DNA from: Paralvinella palmiformis
Taxonomy: Eukaryota > Annelida > Polychaeta > Terebellida > Alvinellidae
Direction: 5' to 3'
DNA length: 64,000 nucleotides
Assembly (NCBI GenBank): GCA_025642065.1
Contig: JAODUP010000319.1
Coordinates: 558,001-622,000 of the forward strand
Below are positions 17,908 through 26,314 of the stretch, one piece after another. Below the pieces are notes generated by a model. The model was given only the letters and a program-made list of their open reading frames with translations. It was not told the origin of the DNA and ran no database searches. The position numbers and the translations under genes were made by a program. Within the stretch, counting starts at the first letter, position 1. Every line of letters begins with the position of its first letter.

Positions 17908-18697
17908 TATGTACAATAATCTTTACTTTTTTGATGATTCGCCCTTCTATTTCTTGCACTATAAAATCTAAAGATTCATATGTTACTTTCTCAAAACATG
18001 CTGGAATTTTATCAAAAAGATCAAACACAAATCCTCCCAGAGTATCAAAATTTTGATTAGGGAGATCAATACCCATGTCCTCATTCAGATCATCAATATT
18101 AACTCGCGCATCGCAAATATATGTATACTCCCCAATACGTAGAATTTCTTCTTGCTCATGGTCAAACTCATCTTGAATTTCACCGACTATTTCTTCTATA
18201 ATATCTTCTAGGCACACAATTCCAGAAACACCTCCATATTCATCTACTGCAATTGCAATGTGTACATGTTTTCTTTGCATTTCCCGCAATAATGTGTCGA
18301 GTTTCTTACTATCAGGCACAAAAAAGGAAGTCCGTAAGAGAGAAGGAATATTCAATTTTTCTTCTTTCCCCAAATAGTGAATGATGTCTTTGGCATAGAG
18401 AATTCCCAATACATTATCAATTGTTTCCTTATATACAGGGAACCGCGAATGACCAGATTTAATAATAACATCCAATAATTCGGGAGTACGCATATCATGT
18501 TCGATAAAAGCCACATCTATACGAGGAACCATCACTTCTTTTACTGTCCTTGTAGAAAGCGTATAAATACCTTCAATCATTTCATTAACAGTAAGCACAT
18601 TTGTCCCATGTTTTTTTCTAGTTGAGATACGGCTCATAAACTTGGAAATAAAGGATTTCACAGATATAGTAAACTCATTCTCCTGGAAATAATCCAT
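17882..18697 (-). CDS. tlyC: TlyC/CorC-type CBS-domain protein
   Basis: A protein of about 271 residues with a tandem CBS pair (about 50-180; SRFPVYKETIDNVLGILYAKD and AVDEYGGVSGIVCLEDIIEEIVGEI) followed by a CorC_HlyC domain (about 190-270). The family was named for a haemolysin in Brachyspira, but related proteins bind nucleotides and are associated with cation transport. No membrane segment is present. Nothing here supports a toxin role. The start (ATG 18697) is uncertain because the gene overlaps ybeY by about 40 nt. Confidence 0.82.
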   Translation of the reverse strand: MDYFQENEFTISVKSFISKFMSRISTRKKHGTNVLTVNEMIEGIYTLSTRTVKEVMVPRIDVAFIEHDMRTPELLDVIIKSGHSRFPVYKETIDNVLGILYAKDIIHYLGKEEKLNIPSLLRTSFFVPDSKKLDTLLREMQRKHVHIAIAVDEYGGVSGIVCLEDIIEEIVGEIQDEFDHEQEEILRIGEYTYICDARVNIDDLNEDMGIDLPNQNFDTLGGFVFDLFDKIPACFEKVTYESLDFIVQEIEGRIIKKVKIIVHNERQHTTV

Positions 18698-19122
18698 TCT
18701 TGAATCATAATCATTTCCGACGCCCATCCTTCAGGGTGAGTCATACCCGCAAGATGCAGAATACCATGTACAAGACAACGATATAGCTCTTCATCTTCAT
18801 CAATATCCAACAATTGTGCTTGATTATGCACCCTGTTTCCATCTATTGCAATATCGCCTAGTACCTGCTTTTGCATAGCGGGTAATTTGGGTTGTGAAAG
18901 TTGCGAAAAAGAGAGAACATCAGTACTCTCATTCTCCCCGCGATACTGGAGATTCAGCATACGCATTGAATCAGCATCTAGAAATATCACGGAAAGATCC
19001 CATGAAGCAAGTCCTAAGAACAGTAGCACCTTTTTAATAAATCGCTTGATTGTAGTTTCCTTGCCAGAAAAAGATGTATCTTTTAAGAAAAGATCTATAG
19101 AGGCTGATTCTTGCTCATTCAC
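18658..19122 (-). CDS. ybeY: YbeY endoribonuclease / rRNA maturation factor
   Basis: A 154-residue metalloprotein. The zinc motif is present as HGILHLAGMTHPEG, close to the family consensus HGxLHLxGYDH, and the upstream TDVLSFSQ is also diagnostic. It acts in 16S rRNA 3' maturation and ribosome quality control. The proposed start is GTG at 19122 and no ribosome site is visible. Confidence 0.85.
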   Translation of the reverse strand: MNEQESASIDLFLKDTSFSGKETTIKRFIKKVLLFLGLASWDLSVIFLDADSMRMLNLQYRGENESTDVLSFSQLSQPKLPAMQKQVLGDIAIDGNRVHNQAQLLDIDEDEELYRCLVHGILHLAGMTHPEGWASEMIMIQEWIISRRMSLLYL

Positions 19123-19463
19123 TTGTGCTTTGACTATACGTCTATTACCTCATCAAAAGACATGCAAAAATAATTTAACAGGAGTTTTTACTTTTACCTT
19201 CAGGAAACATCCTTACTATCAACAGTACCTACAGTACACACTGAGCATATTCTCAGTCTTATAAGAAGACATTTACTTCCAAAACTATGCCTTCTTCGCA
19301 AAATTATACTTCTCATAGTACTTCGATAATACATTATTATTCAATTTTCTTTTTTTGTCAAGCTCACCATATATAAATTCTCACCATCTTGGAAACAACA
19401 AAATACCAATATCCTTATTCAGATGTCCTTTTGGAATACACCTTAAAGTCAAAAAGTATACAT
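19123..19463. other. 341-nt stretch without a gene; ybeY promoter
   Basis: No supported coding frame. On the minus strand TTGACA (19356-19361), 17 nt and AATAAT (19333-19338) form a good promoter directed at ybeY, leaving a leader of about 200 nt. A short hairpin (ACTGAG/CTCAGT, about 19238-19255) lies in that leader. Confidence 0.5.
19333..19361 (-). promoter_or_regulatory. Promoter of ybeY-tlyC-TPR
   Basis: Perfect -35 TTGACA, 17-nt spacer and -10 AATAAT (five of six consensus bases). Confidence 0.5.
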
Positions 19464-19628
19464 TTATTTTGAAGATGGTAAGATAAGCTTGTTACCATCA
19501 ACATCGAAACCAGGCAAATTTGCTAAAATATTGAATTTAATCATGCCTATTACACAAAGCAGACCTATAAGAAGAATTATACCAAGAATGATAAAGCCAA
19601 ACACTTTTACTACTGCTTTTATCTTCAA
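19464..19628 (-). CDS. Predicted 54-residue single-pass membrane protein
   Basis: A short frame with a possible TTG start at 19628 and TAA at 19464. The translation has a basic N-terminus (K-I-K-A-V-V-K), a hydrophobic helix of about 20 residues (about 9-30) and a short polar tail containing PGFDVDGNKLILPSS. It starts 52 nt downstream of the 148-residue membrane gene on the same strand and could be co-transcribed. The ribosome site is poor, so the start is tentative. The charge and hydrophobicity layout is what makes it credible. Confidence 0.4.
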   Translation of the reverse strand: MKIKAVVKVFGFIILGIILLIGLLCVIGMIKFNILANLPGFDVDGNKLILPSSK

Positions 19629-19680
19629 TAAGATTTAACTACTATTGGTTTTCTGTACCTGTACGGCTAATTAATACCCT

Positions 19681-20127
19681 TCATATATCGCTTGTTAAGT
19701 CCTTACCTTGCCCGGCAACTTTAGTAATAATAAGATCAATCACCATTCCAATAAACGCTCCTGCCCCCAAAATAAACCAAAAAGCGTTTACTGCTGCCTC
19801 ATGATTGTCTCCCATTAACGAACCCAGTGCCATGGGAAGAGACACCCATAATCCCATCTTTATTCCTCGTAAAAATACTGGAATCTTAAAAATTACTACA
19901 AAGGAATTAATAGTTATAAAACCTGCCAATGCAACCATGGTTCCCAAAACTGCACGATTTGCAATAGTAGCCCACATCATAATATTCGAGCAAGACCATG
20001 TTTGCCATTTTATAAATTCTACTGGTACATTCTTATTAGAAGCAAACCCAGCAAAACAAAGCACGCCAAACAAAACTCCCAGGATTGTTCCCAATAAAAG
20101 CCTTTTTGTTATGTTATTTTTTCTCAT
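19681..20127 (-). CDS. Hypothetical four-helix membrane protein
   Basis: A 148-residue integral membrane protein with four hydrophobic segments at about 8-28, 52-75, 80-105 and 112-135. The motif MGDNHEAAVNAFWF lies between the last two. No family is recognised. The ATG has no Shine-Dalgarno sequence; TTGGTT-16-TATACT ends 6 nt before it, so the message is probably leaderless. A small membrane-protein frame follows. Confidence 0.55.
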   Translation of the reverse strand: MRKNNITKRLLLGTILGVLFGVLCFAGFASNKNVPVEFIKWQTWSCSNIMMWATIANRAVLGTMVALAGFITINSFVVIFKIPVFLRGIKMGLWVSLPMALGSLMGDNHEAAVNAFWFILGAGAFIGMVIDLIITKVAGQGKDLTSDI

Positions 20128-20161
20128 TTTAATAGTATATCATATTTCAAAATATAACCAA
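20128..20161 (-). promoter_or_regulatory. Promoter of the 148-residue membrane gene, probably leaderless
   Basis: Minus strand: TTGGTT (20156-20161), 16 nt, TATACT (20134-20139), then only 6 nt to the ATG. Confidence 0.45.
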
Positions 20162-20205
20162 AGTCTAAACAGTTCATATGATTAATACACACAAAAGATC
20201 TCCTT

Positions 20206-20559
20206 TTATGCCATTTGTTTTACAAAGAAAAGTACTTCTTTTGTTTTAATATCTGTTATAGATGCAAGCTTTAAATGTCGACGAAATTTTCCCTTACCTT
20301 CTAAGAGACCGTTTGGGTCTTTCATCTTATATCCATTACCAAATTCAAAAGAAATATGTTTTTTATACGGAAATATACCACCGATATCCTTTCCAAAAGA
20401 GAACATAATCCCTCCATAGATTATTCTTTCTTTCACTTGTGGATAAACTGCAAATACAATGTCCCGCAACTTTTGAAATATGCTACACTGTTGTGAATCA
20501 ATATTTCTCAATTCATCAATAAATACCTGTACGTGTATTTTATTTTGCGGCTTTTGCAT
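20206..20559 (-). CDS. DUF1801 family protein
   Basis: A 117-residue protein of the DUF1801/YdhG-like family: an early LRDIVFAVYPQVKERIIYGGIMFSF, then FPYKKHISFEFGNG and GKGKFRRHLKL. Members form a small alpha-beta fold and have no well-established function; some accompany stress genes. It stands alone between two other minus-strand genes. No ribosome site is obvious. Confidence 0.65.
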   Translation of the reverse strand: MQKPQNKIHVQVFIDELRNIDSQQCSIFQKLRDIVFAVYPQVKERIIYGGIMFSFGKDIGGIFPYKKHISFEFGNGYKMKDPNGLLEGKGKFRRHLKLASITDIKTKEVLFFVKQMA

Positions 20560-20805
20560 AGTTTATAATCATAGGTGCACCATTTTCACATCTATCACCA
20601 ATTTATTCAACTACTTTACCTGTCTCTACACAGAATCTAAACTACTACCCTCTTTTTTTCCAAATTCACCTCGTCGCTTTTTATCTGGGAAAGACTAGAA
20701 ATTATCATACTACATCCACTCATAATAGCATGATGATAAACCCCGCCTCAATACTACATGAAGCATATCAATTACTCTGCTAATTTTTCTCAGCAGTTAC
20801 TATTC

Positions 20806-20882
20806 TGGTGGGCGGTACTGGAGTTGAACCAGCGACCCCATGCATGTCAAGCATGTACTCTAACCAACTGAGCTAACCGCCC
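20806..20882 (-). tRNA. tRNA-Val (anticodon GAC), CCA encoded
   Basis: All parts fold: acceptor GGGCGGT paired with ACCGCCC, D arm GCTC...GAG, anticodon stem CATGC/GCATG around the loop TTGACAT, T arm GCTGG-TTCAACT-CCAGT, discriminator A and encoded CCA (20808-20806). The length is 77 nt. The anticodon GAC reads Val GUC/GUU. The first ten bases of the tRNA are also the last ten of cheY, including its stop codon. Confidence 0.95.
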
Positions 20883-21277
20883 CACATAAAACGATCAATG
20901 CGTCGTAACACTTTTTCTCGATTAAGTGGCTTTAGTATATACCCAAGTGCACCAAGAAGCAAGGCCTTTTTCACCATCTTTTCTGTCCCGAGAGCACTAA
21001 TCATAACCACTTTCGCAGATTTATCAAAGGATAATATTTCCTCTAATGCAGTGATACCATCCATAATCGGCATAGTGATATCAAGTGTGATAAAATTAAT
21101 CCGAGGAAAATAATCCTTGTATACTTTAACCGCATCTAACCCATTGTAGGCAGTAGCTAAAATAGTATAACCATCAGACATGAGTATCTGGGATAATTGT
21201 TTGACCACAAATTGCGAATCATCAACTACCACTACATTTTTAAAGTGCACACGTGAGAAAACAACATCATTGTACAT
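20873..21277 (-). CDS. cheY: Chemotaxis response regulator CheY
   Basis: A 134-residue single receiver domain. Acidic pocket Asp19-Asp20, phospho-acceptor Asp66 (TLDITMP), Ser94 in VMISA and Lys116 (LKPLNRE) are all present. Phospho-CheY binds the flagellar switch. The start ATG overlaps the cheX stop (11 nt). The stop TAG and the last two codons lie within the tRNA-Val acceptor stem, so processing of the tRNA by RNase P would cut the 3' end of cheY mRNA. Confidence 0.93.
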   Translation of the reverse strand: MYNDVVFSRVHFKNVVVVDDSQFVVKQLSQILMSDGYTILATAYNGLDAVKVYKDYFPRINFITLDITMPIMDGITALEEILSFDKSAKVVMISALGTEKMVKKALLLGALGYILKPLNREKVLRRIDRFMWGG

Positions 21278-21857
21278 TCTTTTCTTCTCTCATCGCTATC
21301 ATGATTTCCAGATCTCCCATCGGAAGGATCATAGGAATCACTAATGCGTGGGGCATAGTCTCATCAACTATCTTTACTGTTTCTCCTACTAATATTTTGG
21401 GGGGTGTAAGTTCAAATTCAAAACCAAACTTGCTAAGATTTGCTACAGAACGTCCTGTAATCATGTTAGCTAGCTCCGTAATAGTAGCACGTCCCATCTC
21501 ATCGAGTTCTTTCACTGGATCCATTTGCATATTTTCAAGCATCAGAGAGACAAGAGAGATAGCTGTTTTTTCAGTCATATGCAACAATACATGTCCTTTA
21601 AAATCACCATGAAAATATACAATAATAATTACTCCTCCTGTGCACTCATTCTTAGAATGTAGTAATATATCACCACGACGTACTTCGACTCCTAGTACTT
21701 CTTTAAGAACATTAAACGCGGAATTAACAAAAGGATTTATATACTCAATACGCACAGAACTGTTCTCAGTATCGGAATAATATGTAAAGACAAAAAGTTC
21801 TTTCCATATCTCTGTAATGATATTAGCATATCTATGATAATATTTCTCCACGTACAT
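21267..21857 (-). CDS. cheX: CheY-P phosphatase CheX
   Basis: A 196-residue CheX protein. The family helix with the catalytic Glu...Asn pattern appears as LDEMGRATITELANMITGRS. CheX dephosphorylates CheY-P in spirochaetes, which lack CheZ. ATG 21857 is chosen because AAGGA sits 7 nt upstream; a longer frame would run back into cheW. Gene order cheA-cheW-cheX-cheY is the standard spirochaete arrangement. Confidence 0.88.
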   Translation of the reverse strand: MYVEKYYHRYANIITEIWKELFVFTYYSDTENSSVRIEYINPFVNSAFNVLKEVLGVEVRRGDILLHSKNECTGGVIIIVYFHGDFKGHVLLHMTEKTAISLVSLMLENMQMDPVKELDEMGRATITELANMITGRSVANLSKFGFEFELTPPKILVGETVKIVDETMPHALVIPMILPMGDLEIMIAMREEKNVQ

Positions 21858-21861
21858 GCAT

Positions 21862-22320
21862 TTATCCTTGATTCTTTCGGACACAATCACTCAATTGATT
21901 ATATATAAACAAAATATCTATAATGGCACGTGGAATATCTTGTACTTTTGCAATTCCTTGTAAACCATTAAATGTAAGGATTCTCAAAAACAATTTTTCT
22001 GATACATGATAGGGGATAGCCGATATAAGACCTTGGGTTGTTTCAATAAATATACCAAAGAACTCTTCTTTATATTGAGAAACAATAACCTGGAATGGGA
22101 AAAAAGCATCTTTTCTTTTACGATTCGGAAAAAGCAAGTCTCTTAAATCGAATACTGGGAGTATTCTCCCTTTCGAAAGAGCAAGTCCAAGAAACCAAGA
22201 AGGTGATCCCAAGACTTTGGTTATTCTAAACACTTCCCCAACTTCTTGAACCTGAACAGCAGGTATCAGCAGCCACTCGTTTGAAAGACGTATATAAATA
22301 AATTTATTTTGCGATATCAT
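21862..22320 (-). CDS. cheW: Chemotaxis coupling protein CheW
   Basis: A 152-residue CheW-like double-barrel protein. Visible are RLSNEWLLIPAVQVQEVGEV, GLALSKGRILPVFDLRDLLF and YKEEFFGIFIETTQGLISAI. It links receptors to CheA. It lies 9 nt after cheA without a clear ribosome site. Confidence 0.85.
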   Translation of the reverse strand: MISQNKFIYIRLSNEWLLIPAVQVQEVGEVFRITKVLGSPSWFLGLALSKGRILPVFDLRDLLFPNRKRKDAFFPFQVIVSQYKEEFFGIFIETTQGLISAIPYHVSEKLFLRILTFNGLQGIAKVQDIPRAIIDILFIYNQLSDCVRKNQG

Positions 22321-22329
22321 AACAAATAT

Positions 22330-24219
22330 TCATAAGTTAACCAGTAACGCAATATGAGATGTTCCCGCTATGCAAGCTCCCCTAATGCCGTTTGTATGAA
22401 AACCACAAAACGGAGTAATAGAAAAGAAGTCATTCCCTAACACCGCATCAACACCTATAAGTCCACAATAATCATCAAAGTCAACATAAAGAAAATAGGG
22501 TCTTAATTTTTCTTCAGATTCTGTTTTTCCTAATAACTCTTCGAGTGTCGTGTAAGAGAGAGTAGTATTTTGTATGGCAATCGATGAAGAATAGTTCATT
22601 GACCGTACAACATCTGAACTACGATATGATTTTCGTACATTTTTTACTGGGAAAATATACTCGTTACTTTGAGAGCGTACTAACACTCCACTCATAAGAG
22701 CGAGTGTAACAGGAAATTGCATGGTCATCGTTGTTCCTTTTCCCTTTTTTGAAGATAAATAAACTTTACCACGCAGAGAATGAATAGTAGATTGTACAAT
22801 ATCCAATCCAATCCCCCTTCCCGATAATGTAGTAAGCGTCTCTGCGGTCGAGAATCCAGGGAGGAATAAGAATTGATACAATTCTTCATCCTGGTACTGT
22901 TGTTTTCCTATTAAGCCTTTTGCTGCTGCATGTTTCTTTATTTTTTCCGTATCTATCCCTCTGCCATCATCAGATACTATTATCTTTACAGAATCCCCAT
23001 CTCCCTCTGCTACAATACTAATCATTCCTGTTTCCTGTTTTCCTGCTATTTTCCGATCTCTCGGATCTTCAATGCCATGATCAAGAGCATTTCGAATACA
23101 ATGGGTAAGTATATCAAAAATTCTTTCTGATATTTCTCTATCAATTGTTATCTTCTCTCCTCTGTATTCTAACCCCACTTTTTTTCCTAATTTCATTGCT
23201 GTATCTCGTACAAGTCTCTTAAAACGAATAAAAATACTATGCATCGGAATCATACGAGATTTCACAAGAATAATCATAGTACGTTGAATGTCAGCCATAA
23301 TATCCATCATTGAGTACTGATTACGAACCAGAAATTCTTGTTGCTGCTGATACAAGGATCTCATTAGATCCAACATTTCACGTATATATAAGTGACTTGT
23401 TTTCTGGTTTTCGCTAGACATTTGCATGGTGCTGACTTTCTCAAATAACATATTATAGTATTCTTGCAAAGAAGTACTATGTTCATGCAATTGTGATATG
23501 TGTATATGTAATGTGGAATCTATCGTTGATATTTGCGATATAAGACTATCTATATTTGCCACTTCGCCATAGTTTGGCAAGAATTCTTTACGTTTGGGTG
23601 AAAGCTTAGACTCCTGCTCTACTTGAAGTGTATAATTTGTATCAAGTATATCTACATGTTGTTGCAGAAACAATAAGTCGAATGTACTCTCTAAATATAT
23701 GTTACAATGATCTGAAGATTTATTTATAGTAGATGTATCTGGATCTATCTTTTTTATAGTTCCCACTGAACGCAGAAGCGCCAGCACTTGCAAAGTTTCT
23801 AATTCTTTGTCTACAGTTTTATCGCTAAAGTATATATGCACAATGTACTGTTGGAGAGCGCTCTCCTTCTTGCTTACACTCTTCCCCCTCTCATATTCTA
23901 AAAGTAAGCGTTGTAGCAAATCACTCCCATTAAATAGTTGCTCCATTATCGTAGGAGAAATATCTGCCTGGATCTTTTGTTCCTCGATAAGCAATGTTTC
24001 TAGTTCATGCGCACATCGTTCCATTTCTATTGCACCTACTGTGGCAGCATTTCCTTTAAGGGTATGTAGAATACGTAGCTGCTCCGTTATAAGCTCGTCA
24101 TCTTTATGTTTCTCCAATTCCAGCATAGCAAGATCAAAACTTTCCGTAAGATGTTGTGCTTCAGTAATAAATTCCTCTAAAAGGTCTTTATCAATACTAA
24201 CTGTAGAGTTTACACTCAT
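22330..24219 (-). CDS. cheA: Chemotaxis histidine kinase CheA
   Basis: A 629-residue CheA. P1 Hpt domain with phospho-acceptor His52 (LHTLKG), a region of weak conservation to about 210, P3 dimerisation helices, P4 kinase with N box HCIRNALDHGIEDP, G1 VSDDGRGID and G2 GRGIGLDIV, and a C-terminal CheW-like P5. It is shorter than many CheA proteins, mainly in the P2 linker region. Its ATG has no ribosome site and stands 7 nt after a good promoter -10 box. Confidence 0.94.
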   Translation of the reverse strand: MSVNSTVSIDKDLLEEFITEAQHLTESFDLAMLELEKHKDDELITEQLRILHTLKGNAATVGAIEMERCAHELETLLIEEQKIQADISPTIMEQLFNGSDLLQRLLLEYERGKSVSKKESALQQYIVHIYFSDKTVDKELETLQVLALLRSVGTIKKIDPDTSTINKSSDHCNIYLESTFDLLFLQQHVDILDTNYTLQVEQESKLSPKRKEFLPNYGEVANIDSLISQISTIDSTLHIHISQLHEHSTSLQEYYNMLFEKVSTMQMSSENQKTSHLYIREMLDLMRSLYQQQQEFLVRNQYSMMDIMADIQRTMIILVKSRMIPMHSIFIRFKRLVRDTAMKLGKKVGLEYRGEKITIDREISERIFDILTHCIRNALDHGIEDPRDRKIAGKQETGMISIVAEGDGDSVKIIVSDDGRGIDTEKIKKHAAAKGLIGKQQYQDEELYQFLFLPGFSTAETLTTLSGRGIGLDIVQSTIHSLRGKVYLSSKKGKGTTMTMQFPVTLALMSGVLVRSQSNEYIFPVKNVRKSYRSSDVVRSMNYSSSIAIQNTTLSYTTLEELLGKTESEEKLRPYFLYVDFDDYCGLIGVDAVLGNDFFSITPFCGFHTNGIRGACIAGTSHIALLVNL

Positions 24220-24226
24220 TAATTAT

Positions 24227-24255
24227 ATAATAGACATTATGGATTTTTAATGCAA
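24227..24255 (-). promoter_or_regulatory. cheA promoter, probably leaderless
   Basis: Minus strand: TTGCAT (24250-24255), 17 nt, TATTAT (24227-24232), then 7 nt to the cheA ATG. Confidence 0.5.
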
Positions 24256-24658
24256 TAAAGAACAACTGAAAAAGAATATTTTCCTCCCTTTTTCATAAAA
24301 AATCAGTAAATCCCTTATGTATATATAAAAATAACAGGAAGATCACACCGTACACTCTGTCGCAAATAAAAAGCAGCTATGAATTTGTAAGAGGAATCAT
24401 GCCTTCATTGTTACAAGATTATAGATTTTCAGTTCCGCGGGAAGCAATCAGTTTTTCTTATGTTCAGTCCTGCATATGCACATATGGATTCCTTTTTTAC
24501 AAAGATTCTTGATCTAAAACAGATTTATGCCGTTTATATTATCATTTGATATCTTTTAAAATATAGAATAAATTATTTTATCGTTAAGAAGTATTTTCGT
24601 GCATTCACTGCTACATAATTATGAGTTAAGGGTTTGGGTTTGATTAAAGATTTAAACC

Positions 24659-24684
24659 AAAAAAGCCTCCTTCTGGAGGCTTTC
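24659..24684 (-). terminator. Rho-independent terminator after flaA
   Basis: Stem AAAGCCTCC/GGAGGCTTT around a four-base loop (24662-24684), ending in a run of six T on the minus strand (24664-24659), 17 nt past the flaA stop. Confidence 0.85.
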
Positions 24685-24700
24685 GTTGATTGCTTATTGC

Positions 24701-25723
24701 TTATTCAACAATATCTATATCTTGTACTTTGTGTTTTTTTAATCGTTCTATATAACGCAGTACTTCTTTACGACTAAGAGTATCCAATTCTGCACGACGA
24801 CGAGCCGCAAGGCGCTCTCCTATAATTCCCCACACTCTTTCATCATCAATGCTTCGTTCCAATTGCAATAATGCTTTGTCAAAAGTAATTGTGGCGTCTT
24901 TTATATAACTCACAAAGTCTCCACCAACTTTCATACCATTACGATAAATGCGAAATCCTTTTAGACGAACATAAGGAGTCATACGAGGATACAATGGACG
25001 TACCCGTAAAGTTCGAAACCGTACATCTTCAATGTAATTTGGATTCTTCCAGGATAATTCCTTCCACCCATCAAATTCAAGTGGAGAAAGAAGTATTTCT
25101 GTTTCCTCTCCTTCACTTGTCTCTACCACTGCTGCTAAACGGTGGGGATAATTGAGACCATACACATTCATCTTCAATGTCCTGAGCATTCCTACATTCT
25201 TTACCACACCGAACCCTTCGAACTTTCTCCCCATTCCTTTTTCTTCGTCTGTTACCACAAGAGTACCATCTGCTTGTACTTCACTTTTATCTTCGTAGGC
25301 TGGTATTCTAAATGCGGGTTTAATATCAATATACGCATTGTATGGTTCTGTGGGAAACAGTGCACGAATTCCCATAACTGTTTGTCCTGGAAAAAATTGT
25401 GAATCAGGATTTACTTGAGCAGGTCGTGCATAAGTTAGACTTTGGGTAAAGTTATTGCGTGCGGATGAGTTTAATATAACCATCCATTCAGGAATCGACA
25501 AGGAAGCTTTCATTTGCTTCTTAGCTTCTTCAGTAAAATTGGTTCCTGCCACTATGCTAAAATCTACTACTGTTCTTTCATGAAATTTCGGATTATCCGA
25601 AGGATAATCAGGAATCAATTGTGAAAAATCAATTAATATCGCCTCTTCTCCTACTAGCGCAAACGTTGTTGAAAATAGTAAGAGGGATATTAAAATAAGC
25701 TTATAAAAAATATTTCTTTGCAT
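24701..25723 (-). CDS. flaA: Flagellar filament outer-layer (sheath) protein FlaA
   Basis: A 340-residue exported protein found in spirochaetes. The signal peptide runs to about residue 23 (TTFALVG). The mature part begins with the ILIDFSQLIPDY segment typical of FlaA and has a beta-rich core containing GFGVVKNVGMLRTLKMNVYGLNYPH and VRLKGFRIYRNGMKV. FlaA coats the periplasmic FlaB filament. ATG 25723 is chosen over longer frames: GAGGAG lies 6 nt upstream and the signal peptide then starts correctly. Its own terminator follows. A GCCGATAC box upstream suggests a sigma-28-type promoter. Confidence 0.92.
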   Translation of the reverse strand: MQRNIFYKLILISLLLFSTTFALVGEEAILIDFSQLIPDYPSDNPKFHERTVVDFSIVAGTNFTEEAKKQMKASLSIPEWMVILNSSARNNFTQSLTYARPAQVNPDSQFFPGQTVMGIRALFPTEPYNAYIDIKPAFRIPAYEDKSEVQADGTLVVTDEEKGMGRKFEGFGVVKNVGMLRTLKMNVYGLNYPHRLAAVVETSEGEETEILLSPLEFDGWKELSWKNPNYIEDVRFRTLRVRPLYPRMTPYVRLKGFRIYRNGMKVGGDFVSYIKDATITFDKALLQLERSIDDERVWGIIGERLAARRRAELDTLSRKEVLRYIERLKKHKVQDIDIVE

Positions 25724-25761
25724 TTTATACTCCTCACTTGCTTCAGTGATACTTACCATAA

Positions 25762-25790
25762 GTATCGGCATATCATATGAATAAACTCAA
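25762..25790 (-). promoter_or_regulatory. Possible sigma-28-type promoter of flaA
   Basis: Minus strand: GCCGATAC (25762-25769; consensus GCCGATAA) with TTGAGTTT (25783-25790; consensus TAAAGTTT) 13 nt upstream, where 11 is usual. The distance to the flaA ATG is about 38 nt. Confidence 0.4.
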
Positions 25791-25813
25791 GTCTTATCTC
25801 TTAATCTGTTTAT

Positions 25814-26314
25814 TCATCCATTTTCAATTGTATAGGGTAAATATCCTGGCAACTGACCTCCTATTGTAAAATAGATATGTTTTATAATAGGAAAATTATA
25901 AAATACGTTTTTTTCCATATAACTTTTAACATCGTCAGAAAGGGGATAAAGGTGCTTTGGTATATTTTTTCCTATGTAGGTGGAAATATCAATGTAGGCT
26001 ACCTGATCCTTAAGTATAAGAAATCTCAACTTACTTGGTTTAGGAAATACTGCGGTCGATTTCATAAGAAATGGTCCAAGTAAGAGTTCTTTTACAAATT
26101 CTTTCAACTGCTCTTCTTTTTTCCATTTATGAGGAAGAAAATGGATTTCAATCCTCATGGCATTTTCTCCTGGGAAAAATAGCACACGTCTTTGTGGAAG
26201 TTTAACTAAATGCCAGATAGTAAACAATATCAACACGCATAGTACCACAAAACAAAATGCAAATCGGCGCATGAGAGCAGATTGCTTGCAGGTTACATCA
26301 TTTTTGTTCGACAT
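25814..26314 (-). CDS. GerMN-domain membrane-anchored protein
   Basis: A protein of about 166 residues with one transmembrane helix (about 16-36) and an outside GerMN domain: the FPGENAMRIEIHFLPHKWKKEEQLKEFVKELLLGP pattern (conserved KEFVKELLLGP), then LKDQVAYIDIS and a C-terminal IKHIYFTIGGQLP. In Firmicutes and actinobacteria the domain occurs in spore-germination and lipoproteins; in non-sporulating bacteria it often travels with N-acetylmuramoyl-L-alanine amidases, as here. The exact role is unknown. Start ATG 26314 overlaps the amidase end and the ribosome site is very close, so the start is tentative. Confidence 0.6.
   Translation of the reverse strand: MSNKNDVTCKQSALMRRFAFCFVVLCVLILFTIWHLVKLPQRRVLFFPGENAMRIEIHFLPHKWKKEEQLKEFVKELLLGPFLMKSTAVFPKPSKLRFLILKDQVAYIDISTYIGKNIPKHLYPLSDDVKSYMEKNVFYNFPIIKHIYFTIGGQLPGYLPYTIENG

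Larger units (their letters stand above)
24220..24700. other. 481-nt stretch between flaA and cheA
   Basis: It holds the cheA promoter (24227-24255), the flaA terminator (24659-24684) and a plus-strand frame open over about 75 codons (roughly 24285-24516). That frame includes an ATG at 24399 with GAGGA just upstream; from this ATG it encodes 36 residues of no known family. It may be a gene remnant. Nothing else was recognised. Confidence 0.4.

Noticed and set aside
17882..18697. Haemolysin toxin (TlyC name)
   Set aside because: The CBS plus CorC domain layout, without export signal or membrane segments, points to a regulatory or transport-related protein.
20761..20805. Rho-independent terminator after tRNA-Val
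   Set aside because: The CTGCT/AGCAG stem is only five base pairs and has no T run.
25814..26314. Sporulation system indicated by GerMN and SpsF/SpsG names
   Set aside because: These domains occur widely outside spore formers, and no sporulation gene is present.
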